From Thiobacillus sp. (GTDB taxonomy: Bacteria > Pseudomonadota > Gammaproteobacteria > Burkholderiales > Thiobacillaceae): a stretch of DNA of 12,619 bases. A model generated the notes under the pieces. That model was not told where the DNA came from and did not search any database. It saw nothing but the letters and a program-made list of their open reading frames with translations. A program made the position numbers and the translations under genes. The DNA is taken from NCBI GenBank assembly GCA_024710445.1, contig JANJUT010000042.1, positions 1 to 12,619 of the forward strand, in the 5' to 3' direction. Shown here piece after piece: positions 7,876 through 12,619 of this stretch; position 1 is the stretch's first letter; each line of letters starts with the position of its first letter.

Positions 7876-8271
7876 ATGAAACCCGTTATTCGCCTGTTTT
7901 TCAAAACCCTGCGCCTCATCCTCGGCCCGTTTCTGCTGCTGGGAAACTGGCTCACACAACCCAAGGGCATCGTACGCCCCGAAGCCGAGCAGCGTGCCGT
8001 TGACGCACGCACGCGCAAACTGGCGCTGTACCACTTCCCCACCTGCCCGTTCTGCCTGAAGAGCCGCCGTGTCATGAAGCGGCTGTCGCTCAACATCGAG
8101 CTGCGCGACGCCAAGAACAACGAAATCCATCGGGCGGCACTAGTGGCGGGCGGCGGCAAGCCGCAGGTGCCCTGCCTGCTGATCACCGATGACGAAGGCA
8201 AGCAGAGCTGGCTATACGAATCGGATGCCATCAACGCGTATCTGAACCGCGAATTCGGCACGTCCAGCTAA
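7876..8271 (+). CDS. Membrane-anchored glutaredoxin / GST N-terminal-domain protein
   Basis: This 131-residue protein has an N-terminal hydrophobic segment (about 4-27, IRLFFKTLRLILGPFLLLGNWL) that probably anchors it to the inner membrane. A thioredoxin-fold domain follows. The active site is HFPTCPFCLKSRR with C57-P-F-C60, the cis-proline is in PQVPCLL (P99), and YESDAINAYL (114-123) is the glutathione-binding turn typical of glutaredoxin and GST N-domains. It likely reduces disulfides or glutathionylated substrates; no substrate can be assigned. It is divergent from apaH. No clear Shine-Dalgarno precedes ATG 7876. The gene ends ten bases before a strong terminator. The fold call is secure; membrane topology is inferred from hydrophobicity only. 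Confidence 0.88.
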   Translation: MKPVIRLFFKTLRLILGPFLLLGNWLTQPKGIVRPEAEQRAVDARTRKLALYHFPTCPFCLKSRRVMKRLSLNIELRDAKNNEIHRAALVAGGGKPQVPCLLITDDEGKQSWLYESDAINAYLNREFGTSS

Positions 8272-8278
8272 CTCGCGC

Positions 8279-8319
8279 ATAAAAAACCCCTGCCTGTTAC
8301 ATGCAGGCAGGGGTTTTAT
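8279..8319. terminator. Strong bidirectional intrinsic terminator
   Basis: A perfect stem of CCCCTGCCTG (8287-8296) and CAGGCAGGGG (8304-8313) with a seven-base loop is flanked by an A-run on the left and TTTT on the right. The full A-tract/stem/T-tract pairs over at least 14 bp. The layout works in both directions. It ends the glutaredoxin-like gene on the plus strand and the three-lipoprotein group on the minus strand, whose last stop is at 8330. Confidence 0.93.
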
Positions 8320-8329
8320 CGGGACACCA

Positions 8330-8935
8330 TCAGTTCAGCAATGCATTGGCCTGAATGGCCTGCTTAAGCTTTTCCGATACATCTGTTGCCGCGCGCCGAC
8401 CTGCAAGCCCAAAGTCATTCTTGAACTCCGAGAACTCTGCCTTGCCTTCGCCGCTCACTTTGAAACGCGTCACTTCCATACCGTTTGCATCCACCACCAC
8501 GCATGACAACGTAATCGTGAACTGCGTGGGTGGCCAGGTCAGCAGCGAGCTTGAACTGGAAGTCGTAACGATATCCGGCGTAAAAATAAACGACACATTG
8601 CTGGCCTTGATCGTCTCGATGTCTGAGGCTGATTTGACCACGATCACGTCAGAATATACGGCACGCATTGCATCGCGAATCGACTTTTCCAAATCCCGGT
8701 ACGGAAAATAGTTGACCTTGTCTCCGCCGCCCCCTTCAGAGTGAACCTGTTTTGCCCGGTCAATGTCGGTCATGACGTAAGCCGATTTTTTGGCGTTCAA
8801 ACTTGTCTCAACACGCTTTGGGGTGTCCAGCGGGCCAATCGCAATTTGATGCGAACATCCACCCAGCAACAGCAACGAAGTCAGCAACGCGGGTAGAAAT
8901 TGTGTGGTTCTCAAAGAATGCATTTTGGTATTCAT
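8330..8935 (-). CDS. Uncharacterised lipoprotein, third gene of the cassette
   Basis: The 201-residue product has a classical lipoprotein signal peptide (basic HSLRTTQ, hydrophobic core LPALLTSLLLL) and lipobox LLGGC with Cys27. Ser at +2 favours the outer membrane. I do not recognise the family. The mature part alternates beta and alpha: an amphipathic helix YRDLEKSIRDAMRAVYS (79-95), strands VIVV and VSFIFTPDIVTT, a serine run at about 126-130, and a C-terminal helix. This pattern resembles periplasmic alpha/beta lipoproteins such as LpoB/CsgG-like or YajG-like folds, but that is only a visual impression. The ATG overlaps the stop of the preceding gene (ATGA), so translation is probably coupled. 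An internal ATG (Met5) is a possible alternative start. The bidirectional terminator follows ten bases later. Confidence 0.85.
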   Translation of the reverse strand: MNTKMHSLRTTQFLPALLTSLLLLGGCSHQIAIGPLDTPKRVETSLNAKKSAYVMTDIDRAKQVHSEGGGGDKVNYFPYRDLEKSIRDAMRAVYSDVIVVKSASDIETIKASNVSFIFTPDIVTTSSSSSLLTWPPTQFTITLSCVVVDANGMEVTRFKVSGEGKAEFSEFKNDFGLAGRRAATDVSEKLKQAIQANALLN

Positions 8936-9492
8936 GGTTTTTTCACCGCCTCAATAAAGGCTGCATCGAGATAAACCTGCTGCAACAGAGTACGGACGAG
9001 ATTAGGGTATTCAGCCTGGCCTTTGGGGATCGCCACCGCACCAACAAATGATGAATCGAACTGCGTGTTGGCTGTATAGGTTTTTTCAAACGTGATTTTC
9101 GATTGCTTGCTCACACTCAAACGCACTTCCAGTATGCCGGTACCCGTACTGAATCCGGAAACATCAATATCGTTCTTCAGCAGGGTCGCATCCAGTCGGG
9201 TGCCTGCGGCCGGGTCGTAAACACCAATCTCAGTGAGATCGGTGCGCAGGGCATTTTCAAGGTAATCCGAAAATGTGCCGTTTTCGGGTGACAGCGGCGA
9301 GCCTCGTAGCGTGATGTGGTTTACATCAGCCTTGGGGTCGACAGGTTGAAAATCACCTACTGCAAGTTTGCTAATAGGCTTTGTTTTAAGTTGATCGATT
9401 ACTTCATAACGAGGACTGTAGCTAGGCACGCCAAGCGCGCAACCAGATAAAGCCACAGCAGCCATCAATGTCCCAAGTAATGGGTATTGCAT
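8932..9492 (-). CDS. Uncharacterised lipoprotein, second gene of the cassette
   Basis: The product is 186 residues from ATG 9492, which has AGGGAG seven bases upstream. An in-frame TTG at 9498 would add two residues but is closer to that site and less likely. The signal peptide MQYPLLGTLMAAVALSGC ends in a good lipobox with Cys18, but its n-region lacks any lysine or arginine, which is unusual. The mature protein holds KLAVGDFQPVD, a helix SDYLENALRTDLTEIG, strands LDATLLKNDIDV and ILEVRLSVSKQ, and a C-terminal helix YPNLVRTLLQQVYLDAAFIEAV. The family is not recognised. The alpha/beta pattern parallels that of the downstream gene, suggesting related folds. The base composition is low in GC, about 35% in a hand-counted 60-base stretch at 9361-9420. 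Its stop overlaps the next start. Confidence 0.85.
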   Translation of the reverse strand: MQYPLLGTLMAAVALSGCALGVPSYSPRYEVIDQLKTKPISKLAVGDFQPVDPKADVNHITLRGSPLSPENGTFSDYLENALRTDLTEIGVYDPAAGTRLDATLLKNDIDVSGFSTGTGILEVRLSVSKQSKITFEKTYTANTQFDSSFVGAVAIPKGQAEYPNLVRTLLQQVYLDAAFIEAVKKP

Positions 9493-9556
9493 CTCCAAAC
9501 TCCCTGAATAAAAAAGTTGATGAGACTCCGCAAGTTTTATTGTTTGATCAGTCTAT

Positions 9557-10003
9557 TTAATTGCTGACTTGGATTTCCGTAACAGGGGCAACCACCACTG
9601 GCGTGAACACCTGATTCACGCCCATGTCCACCACGATCATGTCCGGATAGTCGTAAGCCGCACCGGACATCGTATCGACACCCACTCCGATCAGTCCGCC
9701 AAAAAGAATATTACCGAACGCCATCGCCTTGGTTGACGATTTGGCACTGGTCAAACCCGCTTCCAGCCCGGGCTTTTCGCACAACACCGCCAAATTTTCA
9801 TAGCTACGCCGCACTGTGGTGGAGCCAGGTGTTTTGAGATACCACACGCCCTTGTCATTACTGAGCTTGCAATTGGCATCCACAACCTGATCACCTTTAC
9901 TACGGGCCTGTACAGACAAGCTCTGGTTTTGCCCATTCACAATGGACGCACAGCCTGAATTCAGCACTGCCACGGCTATGGCCAGCGCAATAAATTTTTT
10001 CAT
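9557..10003 (-). CDS. Uncharacterised CASIxNG-type lipoprotein with glycine-rich segment, first gene of the cassette
   Basis: The 148-residue product has signal peptide MKKFIALAIAVAVLNSGC with putative lipid Cys18, but residue -3 is Asn (NSGC), which breaks the usual lipobox. The mature start CASIVNGQNQSLSVQ, then CKLSNDKGVWYLKTPGSTTVRRS, is typical of a widespread but functionally unassigned proteobacterial lipoprotein type. Cys45 and Cys75 could form a disulfide. A glycine-rich hydrophobic stretch, FGNILFGGLIGVGVDTMSGAAYDYPD (shown here by its ends, residues 96-121), may insert in membrane like a glycine zipper. The ATG at 10003 has a strong Shine-Dalgarno (AAGGGGG, positions 10018-10012) spaced nine bases. 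An AT-rich stretch at 10021-10033 could hold its -10. The gene is divergent from rep. Confidence 0.87.
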   Translation of the reverse strand: MKKFIALAIAVAVLNSGCASIVNGQNQSLSVQARSKGDQVVDANCKLSNDKGVWYLKTPGSTTVRRSYENLAVLCEKPGLEAGLTSAKSSTKAMAFGNILFGGLIGVGVDTMSGAAYDYPDMIVVDMGVNQVFTPVVVAPVTEIQVSN

Positions 10004-10086
10004 TTTCTACTACCCCCTTGATTATGATTATTACCGCTCAGACGACGGCAGACGGAACAATACGCATTATTCCTGGCCCTGCCAAT

Positions 10087-10102
10087 CACTGCCATGGCAG
10101 TG
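10087..10102. promoter_or_regulatory. Perfect 16-bp palindrome, candidate operator upstream of rep
   Basis: CACTGCCATGGCAGTG reads identically on both strands. It sits in the rep/lipoprotein divergent region, one base before the TTAAAAT that is the best -10 candidate for rep. In that position a dimeric DNA-binding protein would occlude the rep promoter and could also affect the lipoprotein genes 84 bp away. No regulator is identifiable. Confidence 0.55.
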
Positions 10103-10103
10103 T

Positions 10104-10109
10104 TAAAAT
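10104..10109 (+). promoter_or_regulatory. Candidate -10 element (TAAAAT) for rep
   Basis: TAAAAT ends nine bases before ATG 10119, implying a leader of only a few bases and no room for a Shine-Dalgarno. No strong -35 was found; the region where it should lie is next to or inside the palindrome. Confidence 0.4.
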
Positions 10110-10118
10110 CCGCCGCTC

Positions 10119-12095
10119 ATGTTGTCCAAGCTCAACCCTCCCCAGCGCGAAGCGGCGAAGTACCTCGACGGCCCCTTGCTGGTGCTGGCCGGCGCCGGCT
10201 CCGGCAAGACGCGCGTCATCACCCACAAGATCGCCTACCTGATCGGCGAATGCGGCTACAAGCCCGGTTCGATTGCTGCCATCACCTTCACCAACAAGGC
10301 GGCGCGCGAGATGCAGGAGCGCGCGTCCAAGCTGACCAAGGATGTGAACACGAAGGGCCTGATCGTCACCACCTTTCACTCGATGGGCCTGAGGATGCTG
10401 CGCGAGGACGCCAAGTTCGCCGGGCTGAAGCCGGCGTTTTCGATTCTCGATTCGGCCGATGCCGCCGGCATCGTGTCGGAAATCATCAAGACCACCGACA
10501 AGCAGGAAATCCGCCGTGCGGTGTCGCGCATTTCGCTGTGGAAAAATGAACTGAAATCGCCCGCGCTCGCCCTGCAAACCGCCGAGGACGACAACGCGCG
10601 CGTCTATGCAAAAATCTACGACCGCTACGATGCCACCCTGCGCGCCTACCAGGCGGTTGATTTCGACGACCTGATCCGCCTGCCGGCCGAACTGCTGGAC
10701 ACGCATGCCGAGCTGCGCGAGAAATGGCAGAACCGCCTGCGCCACATCCTGGTCGACGAATACCAGGACACCAACGTGGCGCAGTACCGCCTGCTGCAAA
10801 AGCTGACCGGTGTGCGCGCAGCGTTCACTGCGGTGGGCGATGACGACCAGGCCATCTACGGCTGGCGCGGCGCCTCGGCCGACAACCTGAAGCAGCTGCG
10901 TGAGGACTATCCGCATCTGCATGTGGTCAAGCTCGAGCAGAACTACCGCTCGACCGTGCGCATCCTCAAGGCGGCCAACAGCCTGATTGCCAACAACCCC
11001 AAGCTGTTCGAAAAGCGCCTGTGGAGCGACCTCGGCCACGGCGATGCAATCCAGGTGATGCCCACCAAGGACGACGAGCACGAAGCCGAATCGGTGGTGA
11101 TGCGGCTGCTGTCACACAAATTCCAGCATCGTACTGAATGGCGCGACTACGCCATCCTGTATCGCGGCAACTATCAGGCACGTGTATTCGAACAGGCGCT
11201 GCGCAACGAGAAAGTGCCCTATCAGCTCTCGGGCGGCCAATCGTTTTTCGACCGCGCCGAAATCAAGGACCTGATCGCTTACCTGCGCCTGATCGCCAAC
11301 AGCGACGACGACCCCGCCTTCATCCGCGCGGTGACCACGCCCAAACGTGGCATCGGTGCCGCCACGCTGGAGAAGCTGGGGCAGGTGGCTGCCACGCTGC
11401 ATGTCAGCCTGTTCGAAGCCACCTTCTCTGCCGCAGCGGCCGCACAGATCGGCGAACGCCAGCTCGCACCCCTGCTTGAGTTCTGCAACTTCATCAATCG
11501 GTTCGAGGCACGCGTCACCCGCGAACCGGCGGGCGAAGTGTTGAACGACCTGCTGAAATCAATCGATTATGAAATCTATATTTTCGATCAGGACGAAGCA
11601 CGCGCCGCACAGAGCAAGTGGAACAACGTGATGGAGTTCACCGCCTGGATCGCCAAGAAAGGCGAGGAAGACGACAAGAACCTGTTGCAACTGACGCAAA
11701 CCATCGCGCTCATCACCCTGCTCGAAGGCCGTGAGGAAGAAGAGCCCGACGCCGTCCGGCTGTCCACCCTGCACGCCGCCAAGGGTCTGGAGTTTGGTCA
11801 CGTATTCCTGGTTGGCATCGAGGAAAACATCCTGCCGCACCGCGATGCGGTCGATGAAGGCCGGCTCGAAGAAGAACGCCGCCTGATGTACGTCGGCATC
11901 ACCCGCGCCAAGAAGTCGCTCACCCTGTCCTACTGTTCCCGCCGCAAGCGCGCCCGCGAATCCGTCGCCTGCGACCCGTCGCGCTTTATCGACGAACTCG
12001 GTGATGATGTGCGCATGCCGGACAAACCGACAACAGCTGAAGCCAAGACCAGCGGCAGCAACCGGCTGGCCGCGCTGAAGGAAATGCTTGGGTAG
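10119..12095 (+). CDS. rep: ATP-dependent DNA helicase Rep (UvrD/Rep, superfamily 1A)
   Basis: This 658-residue 3'-5' helicase helps replication forks pass nucleoprotein blocks. All SF1A motifs are intact: Q-motif LNPPQREAAKY (5-15), Walker A AGAGSGKT (24-31), motif Ia AITFTNKAAREM, Ib TFHSMGLRML, and motif II VDEYQDTN with D213-E214. Motif III is GDDDQAIYGWRGA (240-252), IV EQNYRST, V LSTLHAAKGLEF and VI EERRLMYVGITRAKKSL. The beginning (LNPPQREA...GPLLVLAGAGSGKTRVIT) and the total length are closer to E. coli Rep (about 673 aa) than to UvrD. The ATG at 10119 leaves almost no leader behind the TAAAAT and there is no Shine-Dalgarno. GC is high, 75% in a hand-counted 60-base stretch at 10141-10200. 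It is convergent with the partial E1-like gene. Confidence 0.96.
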   Translation: MLSKLNPPQREAAKYLDGPLLVLAGAGSGKTRVITHKIAYLIGECGYKPGSIAAITFTNKAAREMQERASKLTKDVNTKGLIVTTFHSMGLRMLREDAKFAGLKPAFSILDSADAAGIVSEIIKTTDKQEIRRAVSRISLWKNELKSPALALQTAEDDNARVYAKIYDRYDATLRAYQAVDFDDLIRLPAELLDTHAELREKWQNRLRHILVDEYQDTNVAQYRLLQKLTGVRAAFTAVGDDDQAIYGWRGASADNLKQLREDYPHLHVVKLEQNYRSTVRILKAANSLIANNPKLFEKRLWSDLGHGDAIQVMPTKDDEHEAESVVMRLLSHKFQHRTEWRDYAILYRGNYQARVFEQALRNEKVPYQLSGGQSFFDRAEIKDLIAYLRLIANSDDDPAFIRAVTTPKRGIGAATLEKLGQVAATLHVSLFEATFSAAAAAQIGERQLAPLLEFCNFINRFEARVTREPAGEVLNDLLKSIDYEIYIFDQDEARAAQSKWNNVMEFTAWIAKKGEEDDKNLLQLTQTIALITLLEGREEEEPDAVRLSTLHAAKGLEFGHVFLVGIEENILPHRDAVDEGRLEEERRLMYVGITRAKKSLTLSYCSRRKRARESVACDPSRFIDELGDDVRMPDKPTTAEAKTSGSNRLAALKEMLG

Positions 12096-12145
12096 ACCTC
12101 TGGTTGACGTAAAGCCTCACCGCTTTAAAGCAGACGCTCGTTCCA

Positions 12146-12206
12146 GTCATTCAGACCGGCCGCACCTCGGCCGAAGCGGCCGGTGACATTAGGAACAGTG
12201 AATGAC
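12146..12206. repeat. Nested inverted repeat
   Basis: The inner arms ACCGGCCGC (12155-12163) and GCGGCCGGT (12176-12184) are perfect reverse complements around a 12-base loop that itself contains CGGCCG. The outer arms GTCATTCA (12146-12153) and TGAATGAC (12199-12206) are also perfect reverse complements. A TTCC/GGAA pair lies nearby. It may be a rep terminator, a dispersed repeat or a mobile-element remnant. Confidence 0.7.
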
Positions 12207-12276
12207 TACAAATGAACTGCGAATGCTGACTCCGATCTGATACTAGTGCGGGCGATCACTTACCAAAACGGTGTGG

Positions 12277-12298
12277 GACCGCCCGAACCAAAGCGGTC
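12277..12298. repeat. Short hairpin just past the E1-like gene's stop
   Basis: GACCGC (12277-12282) and GCGGTC (12293-12298) pair around a 10-base loop. On the minus strand it begins six bases after the TAG at 12304-12306, where a terminator would be expected. A GTTTT lies a few bases further on. The motif AAGCGG(T/C)CGG is shared with the inverted repeat at 12176, so both may be copies of one degenerate repeat. Confidence 0.5.
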
Positions 12299-12303
12299 GG
12301 CCT

Positions 12304-12619
12304 CTACTGGTGACTGCCCCAGAGGTCCCTCAAGACTGCTTTTGCCATTGGATTGCCACAGAGTGCGCAGCTTGGTTCACTATGGCGAAGCCTTCGGTTC
12401 CGCGCAAATGGCGTGTGCCAAGGACTAACCTTCCAGAAATTAAACGTCTGATCGTGTTTGCCTTGGGTGTGGCGCCGAACCAATTCCAATGCCAGCAGAA
12501 TGCCCGCCAAGGCCGAGACGAACGCGAACGGAGCGACGGTCGTGTTTTCTTGCTCACGTGACAACTTCCCTGTTCCGCACAAACTCTTGAACAAGGTGTC
12601 ATATGCCAGGCCGACAATC
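12304..12619 (-). CDS. E1-like (ThiF/MoeB-family) adenylyltransferase, C-terminal fragment, runs off window
   Basis: The minus-strand frame is open from the right edge to TAG at 12306-12304, giving about 104 residues, so the start lies outside the window. A TTG at 12594 is in frame but the reading frame continues upstream of it (IVGLAYDTLFK), so it is not a real start. The segment VAPFAFVSALAGILLALELVRR corresponds to the late helix of ThiF/MoeB/E1 proteins. FNFWKVSPWHTPFARNRRLR follows, then SCALCGNP, which matches the C-terminal CxxC zinc site of that family. Such enzymes adenylate the C-terminus of ubiquitin-like or sulfur-carrier proteins. GC is lower than in rep (50% in 12421-12480 by hand count), consistent with an accessory gene. 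The alternative is an unrelated zinc-ribbon protein; the catalytic half is not visible. Confidence 0.68.
   Translation of the reverse strand, partial: IVGLAYDTLFKSLCGTGKLSREQENTTVAPFAFVSALAGILLALELVRRHTQGKHDQTFNFWKVSPWHTPFARNRRLRHSEPSCALCGNPMAKAVLRDLWGSHQ

Larger units (their letters stand above)
12096..12303. other. Non-coding convergent gap with several hairpins, downstream of rep
   Basis: No supportable gene is present in these 208 bases between the rep stop and the stop of the minus-strand E1-like gene. The region holds a nested inverted repeat at 12146-12206 and a smaller hairpin at 12277-12298. Neither is followed by a clean T-run, so calling them intrinsic terminators is uncertain. 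Confidence 0.7.

Noticed and set aside
10021..10060. Minus-strand promoter for the lipoprotein cassette (TAATAAT with TTGTTC upstream)
   Set aside because: The spacing of about 21 bp is too long and no better -35 was found, so only an AT-rich candidate -10 region can be noted.
10086..11081. A 331-codon minus-strand frame opposite rep
   Set aside because: It is the complement shadow of the rep helicase motifs, with Val/Gly/His/Gln-rich composition.
12246..12561. Plus-strand open frames of 60-96 codons near the right end
   Set aside because: They are antisense to the E1-like C-terminus, which has recognisable family features, and they have no supporting start or domain.

Overview
The window looks like a chromosomal stretch from a GC-rich betaproteobacterium. 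This is inferred from third-position GC-rich codon use in the core genes and from the gene repertoire: a split glycine decarboxylase (GcvPB), Tpx, DgkA, a short FimV-like protein, an OlsB/OlsA-type acyltransferase pair, ApaH and Rep helicase. No rRNA, tRNA, CRISPR array or transposase was seen. The genus cannot be fixed from the sequence alone.

Layout. The left edge holds the last 51 codons of a thiol peroxidase (tpx). A 95-bp imperfect inverted repeat follows, then gcvPB, which overlaps dgkA by 4 bp. Next come a FimV-like inner-membrane protein, a PfkB-family (probable adenosine) kinase and a SlyB-like glycine-zipper lipoprotein. A two-gene set then encodes an OlsB-type N-acyltransferase and a PlsC/OlsA-type O-acyltransferase, which together would make ornithine (or related amino-acid) lipids. 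apaH is convergent with the second acyltransferase and overlaps its 3' end by 68 bp. A membrane-anchored glutaredoxin-like gene is divergent from apaH and ends at a strong bidirectional terminator.

From 8330 to 10003 the minus strand carries three consecutive small lipoprotein genes that I cannot assign to a characterised system. They are visibly poorer in GC than their neighbours and end at the shared terminator. A 115-bp divergent region with a perfect 16-bp palindrome separates them from rep, which encodes a full-length Rep/UvrD-type helicase. Beyond rep is about 200 bp of hairpin-rich non-coding DNA. The window then ends inside a minus-strand gene whose visible C-terminus looks like an E1/ThiF/MoeB-like adenylyltransferase.

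Most of the window is ordinary housekeeping and envelope biology: one-carbon metabolism, phospholipid and ornithine-lipid metabolism, nucleotide salvage, redox and replication. The parts most worth a second look are the three-lipoprotein cassette with its palindromic promoter region, and the truncated E1-like gene at the right edge, which may be the first gene of an accessory or defence region downstream of rep.
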